NCBI GenBank assembly: GCA_016191995.1
Contig: JACPVA010000032.1
Coordinates: 1 to 53,188, forward strand
Length of the DNA: 53,188 nucleotides
Origin: Burkholderiales bacterium
GTDB taxonomy: Bacteria; Pseudomonadota; Gammaproteobacteria; Burkholderiales; Burkholderiaceae_C
Direction of reading: 5' to 3'
This document shows, in pieces, positions 1 to 9,425 of this stretch (its first letter is position 1; the number at the start of each line of letters is the position of its first letter). The position numbers were made by a program, and so were the translations under genes. A model generated the notes under the pieces. It worked only from the letters and a program-made list of their open reading frames with translations, was not told the origin of the DNA and searched no databases.

Positions 1-109
1 CGCCAGCCGCGCGCCGCGCGCCGTCCGCGGCACGCAGCTGGCTCCCGGCGCCCGGGGCGCAGCGGTCGCGCGGCGCGCGGCGGCCCGCCCGCGGTTCACG
101 AGCCGCGAC
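1..109. other. Left edge, no gene assigned
   Basis: Very GC-rich flank. Short frames are open on the plus strand from the left edge, but none shows a recognisable motif. It could hold the tail of a neighbouring gene outside the window or plain spacer. Confidence 0.3.
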
Positions 110-1339
110 TCAAGAGCCGGTATAGCTGATACGGTAGATCGCGCCGTTGTGGTCGTCGCTGACCAGCAGCGAGCCGTCGCGGCGCACCAGCACGTCGACC
201 GGCCGGCCGAGGTAGGCGTTGTTCTCGACCAGCCCGGTCAGGAAGGGCTCGACGCGGCTGATGCCGCCGCGCCCGTCCGGGTAGGCGACGACGATGTCGG
301 CCGCATGCTTGACCGTGCGGTTCCACGGGCCGTGGCGGGCGATGAAGATCGCGCCGCGGTACGAGGCCGGGAACATCGTGCCGGTGTAGAAGCGCATCCC
401 GAGCGGCGCCGAGTGCGGCCCCAGCCGGGCCACCGGCGGCGTGTAGTCCTCGCAGCGCTTGCCCCAGCCGAGCTCGGGGTCGGCGAAGTCGCCCGCGTGG
501 CACCAGGGGAAGCCGAAATGCTGCTTGCCGGGCTGGGTGACGTGGTTGAGCTCGTCCTGCGGCAGGTCCTCGCTCAGCCAGTCGCGCTGGTTGTCGGTGA
601 ACCACAGGCTGCCGTCGCGCGGGTCGAAGTCGAAGCCGACCGTGTTGCGCATGCCCTGCGCGACGACCTCGACGCCGCTGCCGTCGAGGTTCATGCGGTA
701 GATCTTTGCGTGCCGGTCGCCGGGCTCGCAGATGTTGCACGGCGCGCCGATCGGGACGTAGAGCTTGCCATCGGGGCCGACCTTGATGAACTTCCAGCCA
801 TGCGGGACGTCGCCTGGCAGCTTGTCGTAGACGGTGACCGGGGCTGGCGGGTTGTCCAGCCGCGACTCGATATCGTCCCAGCGCACGATCTCCTTCGGCG
901 TGGCCAGGTACAGGCTGCCGCGGTGGAACTCGATGCCGTTGGGCAGGAAGAGCTTGTCGACCAGCGTCCTGACCACACGCTGGCCGCCGCGATCGCTGAC
1001 CGCATACAGCTTGCCGGCGACGAACAGCGAGCTGACGAAGATCGTGCCGTGGTCGCCCTCGCGCAGGCCGCGCGCATCGAGGATGCCGCTGGCGAAGACC
1101 TCGGCCTTGAACCCGGGCGGCAGCTTCATCTTCGCGATCGGGAGCTGCTCCGCCGGGGTCGGGATCGGGAACGCCGGCACCGGCGTGATCTTCATCGCAC
1201 TGTCGGTCTTCGGTCGCCCCTGGGCCCAGAAGGGCTCCTCCTCCTGCTTGGTCTGCGCATGCGCGGCCAGCGCGATCAGGCCCAGCGCGGCGGCGGCACC
1301 CAGAAGCCGCGGCCAGCGATGCGGGGCATGGTTTGTCAT
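110..1339 (-). CDS. Periplasmic PQQ-type sugar (sorbosone) dehydrogenase-like beta-propeller protein
   Basis: A 409-residue exported protein of the sorbosone dehydrogenase / soluble glucose dehydrogenase-like family, whose members oxidise sugars or aldoses in the periplasm with PQQ. Residues 1-28 form a signal peptide (Arg-rich start, hydrophobic stretch, cleavage near AHA-Q). The rest is a six-bladed propeller with family landmarks: LFLPNGIEF, GPDGKLYVPIGAPCNICEP, MRNTVGFDFDPRDGSLWFTDN and the C-terminal GRPVDVLVRRDGSLLVSDD. The ATG follows AGGAGAG by about seven bases. No PQQ synthesis gene or cytochrome partner lies nearby, so substrate and electron acceptor are unknown. The family call is good; the exact sugar is not known. 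Confidence 0.85.
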   Translation of the reverse strand: MTNHAPHRWPRLLGAAAALGLIALAAHAQTKQEEEPFWAQGRPKTDSAMKITPVPAFPIPTPAEQLPIAKMKLPPGFKAEVFASGILDARGLREGDHGTIFVSSLFVAGKLYAVSDRGGQRVVRTLVDKLFLPNGIEFHRGSLYLATPKEIVRWDDIESRLDNPPAPVTVYDKLPGDVPHGWKFIKVGPDGKLYVPIGAPCNICEPGDRHAKIYRMNLDGSGVEVVAQGMRNTVGFDFDPRDGSLWFTDNQRDWLSEDLPQDELNHVTQPGKQHFGFPWCHAGDFADPELGWGKRCEDYTPPVARLGPHSAPLGMRFYTGTMFPASYRGAIFIARHGPWNRTVKHAADIVVAYPDGRGGISRVEPFLTGLVENNAYLGRPVDVLVRRDGSLLVSDDHNGAIYRISYTGS

Positions 1340-1483
1340 CGCTTCTCTCCTCGTGTTGGTCCTTGTCGACGCGGGGGCGGCCGGCGGCCGCCCCCGGGAG
1401 CGCGATCGTGCCAGGGATCGGGCGCGGATTCCACTGGCTCGCGGTCCCGGTGGGGTCGGCGCGCCACGGTCGTGGCGGCGCGC

Positions 1484-2149
1484 TCATGCGCTGCGCTCGA
1501 CCGGCAATCTGCTCGCCTGCCACTCGGGGAAGCCGTCCTCGAGCCGGCGCGCGCGGTAGCCCTTGCGGCGCAGCTTGTCGACGGCGTCGAACGCGAGCAT
1601 GCAGTACGGGCCACGACAGTAGGCGACGACCTCCTGCGTCTTGGGCAACTGCCGCAGCCAGCGCGGCAGCGATTCCAGCGGCACGCTGATCGCCCCCGGG
1701 ATATGACCCGCGGCGTACTCGTCGGCCGGGCGAACGTCGATGACGACCGCCTCGCCGCCGCGCGCCAGCTTCATCAGCTCCTCGCGGCGCACCGGCTGCA
1801 AGGTGTCCCGCGAGTGGAAGTTCTCGCGCACGATGCGCTCGACTTCGGCGAGCTGGCGCTCGGCGATGCGGCGCAGCATCGCGATGAGTGCCGGGACCTC
1901 GGCATCCGCCAGCCGGTAGAAGACCAGCAGGCCCTCGCGGCGCGAGGCCAGCAGCCCGCATTCCTTGAGCACCTGCAGGTGGTGCGAGGTGTTGGCCATC
2001 GGGATGCCGCAGGCCTTCGCCAGCGCATCGACGCTGCGTTCACCCTGCGCCAGCGCCTCGATCAGCTCGAGCCGGCTCGGGTGCGCGAGCCCCTTGCCGA
2101 CGCGCGCGAGCAGCGACAGGATCTGATGCTTGGGATCGGCCTGGGGCAT
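1484..2149 (-). CDS. ArsR-family repressor fused to a rhodanese domain
   Basis: A 221-residue two-domain protein. Residues 10-90 are an ArsR/SmtB winged helix (LAHPSRLELIEAL, then recognition helix MANTSHHLQVLKECGLL). Residues 120-215 are a rhodanese domain with the entry motif VIDVRPADEYAAGHIPGA and an active-site loop CRGPYC, the likely catalytic cysteine being Cys178. In this family the fusion is thought to sense or process reactive sulfur or metalloids through the rhodanese cysteine while the N-terminus binds DNA. The typical ArsR metal-site cysteines (CVC motif) are absent, which favours a persulfide-type signal (inference). No strong ribosome-binding site precedes the ATG. It lies upstream of, and co-directional with, the sorbosone dehydrogenase-like gene. 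Confidence 0.88.
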   Translation of the reverse strand: MPQADPKHQILSLLARVGKGLAHPSRLELIEALAQGERSVDALAKACGIPMANTSHHLQVLKECGLLASRREGLLVFYRLADAEVPALIAMLRRIAERQLAEVERIVRENFHSRDTLQPVRREELMKLARGGEAVVIDVRPADEYAAGHIPGAISVPLESLPRWLRQLPKTQEVVAYCRGPYCMLAFDAVDKLRRKGYRARRLEDGFPEWQASRLPVERSA

Positions 2150-2222
2150 GCGCCGTGGCGGGTCGGGCTCGACGCATGCATGTTAGCGCGGCCCTGGCTG
2201 GCCGCGGCGCGGCGCCGCCGCG

Positions 2223-3626
2223 CTACAGGTCCACCCGCGTGCCGCCGGCCGGCGCCTCGGCCGGCCAGCCGAGCTCGGTGGCGATCGTGTCGGCGAAGCC
2301 GCGCGCGGTCTCGGCCTCGCCGTGGACGACGAAGCAGCGTTGCGGCGCGCGCCGGAACCCGCGCAGCCAGGCCAGCAGCGCGCCGCGGTCGGCGTGCGCC
2401 GACAGCCCGCCGATCGTGTGGATGCTGGCGCGCACGGCGATGTCCTCGCCGAACAGCCGCACGCGCCTGGCGCCGTCGACCAGCCGCCGCCCGAGCGTGC
2501 CCTCGGCCTGGAAGCCGATGATCACGATCGCGCACTCGGGCCGCCCGAGGTGATGGCGCAGGTGGTGCCGTATGCGCCCGGCGTCGCACATGCCGCTGGC
2601 CGAGACGATGATCGCGCCGGCCTTGATGCGGTTCAGCGCCATCGAGTCCTGCACGCTCCGGGTGAAGCTCAGGCTCATCGGCCCGCCGTCGCCGCGCGAG
2701 CGGCGCCGCAGCATCGCGCGCGCCTGCGGGTCGAGCATCTCGGGGTGGCGCGCGGTGATCGCGGTCACCTTGTCGGCCATCGGCGAGTCGACGAAGACCT
2801 GCAGCGGCGGCAGCCGGCCGTTGCGCGACAGCTCCGCGAGCAGAAAGATCAACTCCTGCGTGCGCCCGAGCGCGAACGCCGGGATGACGATGTTGCCCTG
2901 GCGGCGGCGCAGCGTATCGTCGATCACGTCGACCAGCTCCTCGACCGTCTCGTCGAGCGAGCGGTGCAGCCGGTTGCCGTAGGTCGACTCGACCAGCAGC
3001 ACGTCGGTCTCGTCGATCGGGGTCGGGTCGCGCACGATCGGCCGGCCGGGCTGGCCGAGGTCGCCCGAGAAGACGAGCTTGCGCGTGCGGCCCTCCTCGG
3101 TGAGCCAGACCTCGACGATCGCCGAGCCGAGGATGTGGCCGGCGTCACGCAGCCGGCAGCGCACGTCCGGGTGCGGCTCGAACCATTCCTCGTAGCGCAG
3201 GCCGTGCAGCTGCTCCAGGCTGGCCTGCGCCTGCGCCACCGTGTACAGCAGCTCGCCCGCGCTGTCGCGCCGGCTGCCGCGCGCGCGCTGGCGCTGCGCG
3301 CGCGCCCAGTCCGACTCCTGGATGAACGCGCTGTCGAGCAGCATCACCGACAGCAGCTCGGCGGTCGCCTCGGTCGTGTGGATCGGGCCCTCGAACCCGG
3401 TCGCGCACAGCCGCGGCAGCAGCCCGCTGTGGTCGATGTGCGCGTGCGTCAGCAGCACGAAGTCGATCTCGCGCGGCTCGACCGGCCAGCCGTGCCGGTT
3501 GCGTGCCTGCGACTCGCGGCCGCCCTGGAACATGCCGCAGTCGACGAGAAACCGCACGCGCGGGGTCTCGACCAGGTAGCACGATCCGGTGACTTCCTGA
3601 GCCGCACCGATGAAGCTGATCTGCAA
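2223..3626 (-). CDS. Beta-CASP metallo-beta-lactamase RNA hydrolase (YSH1/CPSF-like)
   Basis: A 467-residue metallo-beta-lactamase fold protein with an inserted beta-CASP domain, the architecture of bacterial relatives of the CPSF73 RNA endonuclease. The zinc motif LLTHAHIDHSG is at about residues 58-68, followed by the downstream histidine RDAGHILGSA and Asp in VFSGDLG. The beta-CASP part carries VESTYGNR, IPAFALGRTQELI and ASGMCDAGRIRHHL. I chose the TTG start at 3626 because AGGAGA lies about six bases upstream and the protein then begins MQISFIGAAQEVTGSCYLV, the usual N-terminus of the family. The RNA target is unknown. It is divergent from the exporter at 3825. Confidence 0.88.
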   Translation of the reverse strand: MQISFIGAAQEVTGSCYLVETPRVRFLVDCGMFQGGRESQARNRHGWPVEPREIDFVLLTHAHIDHSGLLPRLCATGFEGPIHTTEATAELLSVMLLDSAFIQESDWARAQRQRARGSRRDSAGELLYTVAQAQASLEQLHGLRYEEWFEPHPDVRCRLRDAGHILGSAIVEVWLTEEGRTRKLVFSGDLGQPGRPIVRDPTPIDETDVLLVESTYGNRLHRSLDETVEELVDVIDDTLRRRQGNIVIPAFALGRTQELIFLLAELSRNGRLPPLQVFVDSPMADKVTAITARHPEMLDPQARAMLRRRSRGDGGPMSLSFTRSVQDSMALNRIKAGAIIVSASGMCDAGRIRHHLRHHLGRPECAIVIIGFQAEGTLGRRLVDGARRVRLFGEDIAVRASIHTIGGLSAHADRGALLAWLRGFRRAPQRCFVVHGEAETARGFADTIATELGWPAEAPAGGTRVDL

Positions 3627-3824
3627 GCGTTGTCTCCTGGCTGGCTGGCTGGGTGGGCGGGACGGGTCGGCGTCCGGAAGGTGCCGCGTGCGGCTGCCAC
3701 GGCCGCGCGGGAACGCCCTTGCCGATCCTTGCCGATGATAGGCAGCCCGGTCGCGCCGGGCCGCGCGGCGCCGCACGGCGAGTCCCGCGCACCGGCCCTT
3801 GCCGCTTGCGATAGCCTCGCGTGC

Positions 3825-5015
3825 GTGACCGACCGACCCGCAGCGCGATTCCTCGACCGCCGCAGCCCGCCGCACCTGGCCACGCTGGTGCTGCTGACCG
3901 CGCTGCCGGCGATGGCGATGAACGTCTTCCTGCCGTCGCTGCCGTCGATGAGCGAGCACTTCGGCACCGACTACCGCGTGATGCAGCTGTCGGTGGCCTT
4001 GTACCTGGCGATGAACGGTGCGCTGCAGCTCGTCGCCGGCCCGCTGTCGGACCGCTTCGGCCGCCGGCCGGTGGTGCTCGCGTCGATCGCGCTGTTCCTG
4101 CTCGCGACGCTGGGCTGCCTGGTCGCGCCGACGGTGGAGATCTTCCTAGCCTGCCGGATGGCGCAGGCGGTCATCGTCGCCGGCATGGTGCTGTCGCGCG
4201 CGATCGTGCGCGACATGGTCGGCGACGCCGAGGCCGCGAGCCTGATCGGCTACGTGACGATGGCGATGGCGATCGTGCCCATGGCCAGCCCGGCGCTGGG
4301 TGGCGTGCTCGACGAGCTGTTCGGCTGGCAGGCGAGCTTCGTGCTGCTGCTGGCCGCCGGGATCCTCGTCGGCGCTCTCGCCTGGGCCGACCAGGGCGAG
4401 ACCGCGCTGCGGCGCGCGACGAGCCAGGATGGCCTGTGGCGACCGACGCTGGAGCTGCTGGCCGCACGGCGCTTCTGGGGTCATGCGCTGGCCGGGACCT
4501 TCGCCGGCGGCGCGTTCTTCGCCTACCTGGGCGGCGCGCCCTACGTCGGGTCGGAGGTCTTCCGGCTCGATCCGGCCCGGCTCGGGGTCTACTTCGGCGC
4601 CCCGGCGCTGGGCTACGCGCTGGGCAACTTCCTGTCGGGGCGCTATGCGGCGCGGCTCGGGCTGACGCGGATGGTCGCGATCGGCACGCTGACCTGCGCC
4701 GCGGGGCTGGCGGCCGCGCTGGGGCTGGAGGTGGCGGGCCGGCTCGACGCCGAGCTGTTCTTCGCGATGACCTGCTTCGTCGGCCTCGGCAACGGCATGG
4801 TGCTGCCGAGCGCCAATGCGGGGATGATGTCGGTGCAGCCGCGCCTGGCGGGGACCGCCAGCGGGCTGGGTGGCGCGATGATGCTCGGTGGCGGCGCGGC
4901 GCTGTCGGCGCTGGCCGGCGCGCTGCTCGCGCCGGGCAGCGGCGCGCGGCCGTTGCTGCTGGTCATGCTGGCGAGCGCGCTGGCGGCGATCGCCGCCGCG
5001 CGGCTCGCGCGCTGA
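3825..5015 (+). CDS. Bcr/CflA-type MFS drug exporter
   Basis: A 396-residue major facilitator protein with about twelve predicted membrane segments, the usual length for Bcr/CflA proton-driven drug exporters. The N-terminus has MAMNVFLPSLPSM, typical of the subfamily. The loop between segments 2 and 3 is motif A (GPLSDRFGRRPV). Arg-rich SRAIVRDM and the MASPALGGVLDELFGW stretch around segments 4-5 also fit. The GTG start at 3825 gives the family N-terminus without extra sequence; no good ribosome-binding site is visible. Substrate cannot be told from sequence. It converges with the LysE gene downstream. Confidence 0.87.
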   Translation: MTDRPAARFLDRRSPPHLATLVLLTALPAMAMNVFLPSLPSMSEHFGTDYRVMQLSVALYLAMNGALQLVAGPLSDRFGRRPVVLASIALFLLATLGCLVAPTVEIFLACRMAQAVIVAGMVLSRAIVRDMVGDAEAASLIGYVTMAMAIVPMASPALGGVLDELFGWQASFVLLLAAGILVGALAWADQGETALRRATSQDGLWRPTLELLAARRFWGHALAGTFAGGAFFAYLGGAPYVGSEVFRLDPARLGVYFGAPALGYALGNFLSGRYAARLGLTRMVAIGTLTCAAGLAAALGLEVAGRLDAELFFAMTCFVGLGNGMVLPSANAGMMSVQPRLAGTASGLGGAMMLGGGAALSALAGALLAPGSGARPLLLVMLASALAAIAAARLAR

Positions 5016-5089
5016 GGCACTCGGGGTCAATGCGCGGGCCCGGCGCGCGGCCCCGACGCAACCGCGTCGCAGCCGCCGCGGGCCTGCGC

Positions 5090-5725
5090 CTACCGTGACG
5101 CGATCAGCCGCACGCCGAGGCCGACGAAGACCGTCCCCGCGATCCTGTCCAGCCACAGCCCGGCGCGCGGCCTGGCCGTGAGCCACCGGCCGACGCGGCC
5201 CGCGAAGAAACCGAGAAGGCCGAACAGCAGCGCCGCCTGCAGCGTGAAGACGATCCCGAGTGCGGCCATCTGCGCCGGCACGCCGCCGCGGTCGGTGGCG
5301 ACGAACTGCGGCAGGAAGGACAGGAAGAACAGCACCACCTTCGGGTTGATCGCGTTGGCGACGACGCCGCGAACGAACAGCCCGGCCCGGGTCGCCTCGC
5401 CCTCGCCCGGTGGGCTGCCGTCGCCGATGCGCGTGCCGCCACGGCTGCGCAACGCCTGCACGCCGAGCCCGATCAGGTAGGCGCCGCCGGCCACGCGCAG
5501 CACCGTGAACGCCAGCGGCGACGCCGCGAGCAGCGCGCTGACTCCGGCGACGGCGAGCGCCGTGTGGCTGAGGCAGCCCAGCGCGCAGCCCAGCCCGAAG
5601 GCCATGCCGTGCCGCCGCCCGCGCGACAAGCCGACGGCGAGCACCATCAGGTTGTCCGGCCCGGGTGTCGCGGTGACGACGACGGCGGCGACGAGGAACG
5701 CGAACAGCTGTTCGGGCGCGAGCAT
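5090..5725 (-). CDS. LysE/RhtB-family amino-acid exporter
   Basis: A 211-residue inner-membrane exporter with about six membrane segments. The first segment ends in the family signature TATPGPDNLMVL. It also has GLGCALGCLSHTALAVAG and NPKVVLFFLSFLPQFV, which are standard in LysE/RhtB/ArgO proteins that release amino acids such as homoserine, threonine or leucine. The ATG at 5725 gives the normal family N-terminus (MLAPEQLFAFL). An upstream in-frame start exists, but the extra 28 residues look unrelated. No strong ribosome-binding site precedes it. It is divergent from the reductase at 5851 with 125 bases between them. Confidence 0.87.
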   Translation of the reverse strand: MLAPEQLFAFLVAAVVVTATPGPDNLMVLAVGLSRGRRHGMAFGLGCALGCLSHTALAVAGVSALLAASPLAFTVLRVAGGAYLIGLGVQALRSRGGTRIGDGSPPGEGEATRAGLFVRGVVANAINPKVVLFFLSFLPQFVATDRGGVPAQMAALGIVFTLQAALLFGLLGFFAGRVGRWLTARPRAGLWLDRIAGTVFVGLGVRLIASR

Positions 5726-5850
5726 GCGGCCGATGACAGGAGGAGGGCCGCAGAGGGATGAGCGCAGGGCCGGAGTCGGTGCATCGCGTCGGGCCGAGCA
5801 TGCGATCATGCGCGCCCCGATCCCGCCGGGGCCTCGCCAGGAGAACGCCG

Positions 5851-6837
5851 ATGTTCAAGGCCATCGTGCTGACGCGAAACGACGACGGCACGACGCGTGC
5901 CGAACTGACCGAACTCGACGACTCGGCGCTGCCGCAGCGCGACGTCACGGTCGACGTCGCCTGGTCGACGCTCAACTACAAGGATGCGCTGGCGATCACC
6001 GGCCGCGGCGCGATCGCGCGCAGCTGGCCGATGGTGCCCGGCATCGACCTGGCCGGCACCGTCAGCGCCAGCCGCAGCCCCGACTGGAGGCCCGGCGACG
6101 AGGTCGTCGTCACCGGCTGGGGGCTGGGCGAGAACCACTGGGGCGGCCTGGCGCAGAAGGCGCGGCTCGACCCGGGATGGCTGCTGCGCATCCCGCCGCC
6201 GTTCGGGCCGCGCAGCGCGATGGCGATCGCCACCGCCGGCGTTACGGCGGCGCTGTGCGTGATGGCGCTGCAGCGCCACGGTCTGCGCCCCGGCGACGGC
6301 GAGGTGCTGGTCACCGGCGCGGCTGGCGGGGTCGGATCGATCGCGATCGCGCTGCTCGCGGGGCTGGGCTATCGCGCGGTGGCGTCGACCGGCCGGCCGC
6401 AGGAGGAGGCCTACCTGCGCGGGCTGGGCGCCTCCCGCATCGTCGACCGCGGCGCGCTTGCCGCACCCGGCAAGCCGCTGCAAAAGGAGACCTGGGCCGG
6501 CGTCGTCGACACCGTCGGCAGCCACACGCTGGCCAACGCCTGCGCGCAGACGCGCCTCCACGGCGCGGTGGCGGCCTGCGGGCTGGCGCAGGGCGCCGAC
6601 CTGCCGGCGACCGTGATGCCCTTCATCCTGCGCGGCGTGACGCTGGTCGGCATCAACAGCGTGCACGTGCCGAACGCCGAGCGCGAGCAGGCCTGGGCGC
6701 TGCTGGCGCGGCACGTCGATGCGGATCGGCTCGACGCGATGACGGTCGAGATCGGGCTGAGCGAGGCGATCGACTATGCGCCGCGCGTGATCGACGGCAA
6801 GGTGCGCGGGCGCACGGTGGTCGATGTCCAGCGCTGA
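5851..6837 (+). CDS. acuI: AcuI/YhdH-family NADPH acrylyl-CoA reductase (MDR superfamily)
   Basis: A 328-residue zinc-free medium-chain dehydrogenase/reductase. It matches the AcuI/YhdH group, which reduces acrylyl-CoA to propionyl-CoA with NADPH and protects against this reactive thioester. Seen here: MFKAIVLTRN start, STLNYKDALAITGRG at about 45-60, PGIDLAGTV, the nucleotide-binding loop TGAAGGVGSIAI near 155-166, and GINSVHVPNAER. The ATG follows CAGGAGAACGCCG, a clear ribosome-binding site. Acrylyl-CoA is the best-known substrate, but YhdH-type proteins are also annotated as quinone oxidoreductases. A propionate-related role would loosely fit scpB elsewhere in the window (inference). Confidence 0.85.
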   Translation: MFKAIVLTRNDDGTTRAELTELDDSALPQRDVTVDVAWSTLNYKDALAITGRGAIARSWPMVPGIDLAGTVSASRSPDWRPGDEVVVTGWGLGENHWGGLAQKARLDPGWLLRIPPPFGPRSAMAIATAGVTAALCVMALQRHGLRPGDGEVLVTGAAGGVGSIAIALLAGLGYRAVASTGRPQEEAYLRGLGASRIVDRGALAAPGKPLQKETWAGVVDTVGSHTLANACAQTRLHGAVAACGLAQGADLPATVMPFILRGVTLVGINSVHVPNAEREQAWALLARHVDADRLDAMTVEIGLSEAIDYAPRVIDGKVRGRTVVDVQR

Positions 6838-6979
6838 ACACGGTGCCGCGGTGCTGCCGGGCGACGCCGCGGGCAGCACGATGTCCTCGCCGGTGCTCGG
6901 GGTTCGGCCGCCGACGCGCCCCGCTGCGCGCGCAGCGAGTTCTCGGCCCGAGGCGTGCCAGCGAGCGTGGGAGGCAGCG

Positions 6980-8782
6980 ATGAAGCGGTTCGTCCGTCCC
7001 GATGAGATCGGCGTGCCGCGGATCGCGCGCTGGATGTTTCTTGCGTCGGCGCTGTTCGCTGCGGTCGCCCTGGCGCAGTCCGGCGACGCGACGCAGCAGG
7101 CGCACGCGCTGTTCGACGAGTACTGGGAGCAGACCGCCCGCGACTACCCTGGGTGGGCGACCTGGCGCGGCGACCACCGCTTCGACGACCGGCTGACCGA
7201 CGAGTCGCCGGCCGCGCGCGCCGCGCGCGACGAACAGGAGCGACGCTGGCTGCAGCGCGCCAGGGCGATCGACCGCGCCGCGCTCTCGGCGGCCGACCGC
7301 GTTTCGCTCGACCTCTTCGTCTTCCAGCGAAACGAGAATGTCGAGATGCAGCCCTTCGAGGGCGCACGCACGATGAGCCTGGGATCGTCATGGGGCTTCC
7401 ACACGGGGTTCGGCAACCTACTGCGTGTGATGCCGGTGCAGACGCCGGCGCAGGCCGAGCGCGTTCTGGCGCGCTTCGCGGCGCTGCCGCGGCGCGTCGA
7501 CGAGGAGCTGGCATCGCTGCGCCGCGGCATTGCACTGGGCTGGGTCGGCGCGCGGCCGGTGATCGAGCGCGTGCTGGCGCAACTCGACGGCCAGATCGAG
7601 CTGCCGATCGACGACGGGCCCTTCATGGAGCCGATGCGCCGGCTTGGCAGCGACATCCCCGCTGCCGAGCGCGAGACCTTGCGCGAGCGCGCACGGCAGG
7701 CGGTCGCGATGCAGGTGCTGCCGGCGATGCGCAAGCTGCGCAGCTTCGTCGCCGACGAGTACCTGCCTGCGGCGCCGGCCGACGGCGCCCTGCGCGTCTA
7801 CCCTGGCGGTGAGCAGGTCTACGCGAAGCTGGTCGCCCAGCACACGACGCTGCCGATCGGGCCGCGGCAGCTGCACGGGATCGGTCTGCGCGAGGTCGAA
7901 CGACTGCGCGGCGAGATCGGGCGCACGATGCGAGATGCCGGCTTCGACGGCAGCTTCGCGCAGTGGGTGCGACAGCTGGATACCGATCCGAAATACGCCC
8001 AAACCAGCGCGGAGGCGCTGCTGGCCGGATACCGCGACATCGCCAAGCGCATCGACCCGGAGCTGCCCCGGCTGTTCGCGGTGCTGCCGCGCGCGACCTA
8101 CGGCATCCGGGCCACGCCGGCGCACATGGGGCCGAAGGTGGCCGACAGCTACGACGGCCCGGCGCTGGACGGCTCGCGCGCCGGCTGGTTCAGTGCCAAT
8201 GCGCTGGATTGGCGCGAGCGACCGACCTGGGGCATGGAGACCCTGGTCGCGCACGAGGCCGTCCCTGGCCACCATCTGCAGGCGGCGCGCGCCGCCGAGC
8301 TCGGCGAGCTGCCGGAGTTCCGGCGCGATGCCTTCTTCACCGCCTACGTCGAGGGCTGGGCGCTGTACGCCGAGACGCTGGGCTTCGAGCTCGGCCTGTA
8401 CCGCGACCCGGCGAGCCGCTTCGGCCATCTGCAGTGGCAGATCTTCCGCGCCGCGCGGCTGGTCGTCGATACCGGCATCCACGCGCTCGGGTGGAGCCGC
8501 CAGCGCGCGATCGACTACCTGGTCGAGACCAGCGGCTTGGACTCCGGCTTCGTCGCCGCCGAGGTCGACCGCTACACCTCCACGCCCGGCCAGGCGCTCG
8601 CCTACATGACGGGCATGCTGAAGATCGTCGAGCTGCGCGACCGCGCCCGCGCGGCGCTCGGCGAGCGCTTCGACATCCGGCGCTTCCACAACGTGCTGCT
8701 CGACCAGGGTGCGTTGCCGCTGCCGGTGCTCGAGGCGGTGGTCGACGAGTGGATCGAGACGCAACGCGCCGCGGCGCGATGA
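6980..8782 (+). CDS. DUF885 secreted metallopeptidase-like protein
   Basis: A 600-residue DUF885 protein. The metal motif HEAVPGHHLQ is at about residue 425, followed by FFTAYVEGWALYAETLG, which supplies the downstream glutamate. This layout resembles gluzincin-type peptidases, and DUF885 proteins are generally taken as metal-dependent carboxypeptidase-like enzymes, mostly uncharacterised. A hydrophobic segment (MFLASALFAAVALA) ending near AQSG at residues 18-34 suggests export. The ATG at 6980 follows GGGAGGCAGCG, a good ribosome-binding site; in-frame codons further upstream lack one. Length is normal for the family. Substrate unknown. Confidence 0.87.
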   Translation: MKRFVRPDEIGVPRIARWMFLASALFAAVALAQSGDATQQAHALFDEYWEQTARDYPGWATWRGDHRFDDRLTDESPAARAARDEQERRWLQRARAIDRAALSAADRVSLDLFVFQRNENVEMQPFEGARTMSLGSSWGFHTGFGNLLRVMPVQTPAQAERVLARFAALPRRVDEELASLRRGIALGWVGARPVIERVLAQLDGQIELPIDDGPFMEPMRRLGSDIPAAERETLRERARQAVAMQVLPAMRKLRSFVADEYLPAAPADGALRVYPGGEQVYAKLVAQHTTLPIGPRQLHGIGLREVERLRGEIGRTMRDAGFDGSFAQWVRQLDTDPKYAQTSAEALLAGYRDIAKRIDPELPRLFAVLPRATYGIRATPAHMGPKVADSYDGPALDGSRAGWFSANALDWRERPTWGMETLVAHEAVPGHHLQAARAAELGELPEFRRDAFFTAYVEGWALYAETLGFELGLYRDPASRFGHLQWQIFRAARLVVDTGIHALGWSRQRAIDYLVETSGLDSGFVAAEVDRYTSTPGQALAYMTGMLKIVELRDRARAALGERFDIRRFHNVLLDQGALPLPVLEAVVDEWIETQRAAAR

Positions 8783-8890
8783 ACTCGGCGCGCTGAAAAC
8801 GCGGGATCGGACGGGCGTGCTCGATCGGCGGCGCTCATGCGCATCCGCGTTCGATCGACAAGAAGTGGTTCACCGGCGATCGACCTCCAT

Positions 8891-8923
8891 CGGCCCGGAG
8901 CGGCCGACGGCCGCTCCGGGCCG
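8891..8923. terminator. 33-bp GC-rich hairpin between convergent genes
   Basis: A perfect inverted repeat with 15-base arms around the loop GAC, sitting in the gap between two convergent genes (8782 and 8977). There is no T-run on either side, so it is not a standard intrinsic terminator. It may block read-through or protect 3' ends. Nothing else is seen in the rest of this gap. Confidence 0.45.
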
Positions 8924-8976
8924 AGCGCAGCCGTTCGGCCGCGGGCGGAAGTTGAACGCTTGGAAGCGACCCCGTA

Positions 8977-9270
8977 TCAGGCCGCGCGCCGCGCGTGGCT
9001 CTCCACCTTCGCGTCGGCCGCGTCGCGCACATGCGCCGGCAGCCGGCCGAGCATCCAGCGGATCGCCGCCGGCACCAGCACCAGGTCGTCGACGACGCCG
9101 ATCAGCGGCAGCGCCTCGGGGATGAGGTCGATCGGCGACACCAGGTACAGCAGCACCAGCGCCGTGCCTGCCTTCAGCCAGGTCGGCGCATCGGGGTGCC
9201 GCAGCGCGAACCAGAGCCGGCGCGCGTCACCCTTGACGAGCACCCACAGCATCGACAGCCGCTTCCACAT
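8977..9270 (-). CDS. YkvA-type DUF1232 small membrane protein
   Basis: A 97-residue protein with the DUF1232 signature. A hydrophobic segment (TALVLLYLVSPIDLIPEALP) is followed by LIGVVDDLVLVPAAIRWML. The SPxDLIPD-like core is diagnostic for this family of small membrane proteins of unknown role. The short C-terminal tail is Arg/Ala-rich. The ATG at 9270 has GAGGACTCAGCG upstream, a fair ribosome-binding site. It stands alone between the DUF885 gene and the EgtB-like gene. Confidence 0.85.
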   Translation of the reverse strand: MWKRLSMLWVLVKGDARRLWFALRHPDAPTWLKAGTALVLLYLVSPIDLIPEALPLIGVVDDLVLVPAAIRWMLGRLPAHVRDAADAKVESHARRAA

Positions 9271-9425
9271 CGCTGAGTCCTCCGCGGGCCCAAACCGCCC
9301 GCGATTCTCAACGTGGGGGCGCGCCCGCGGATGACAAGGCGGTCGCGCGAGGGCAGGCCGCGGCGGGTGGCCGCACGTGCGCCATGCACCGCGCCGCCGG
9401 CCCACCGCCGCGGCCGTCGCCGCGG

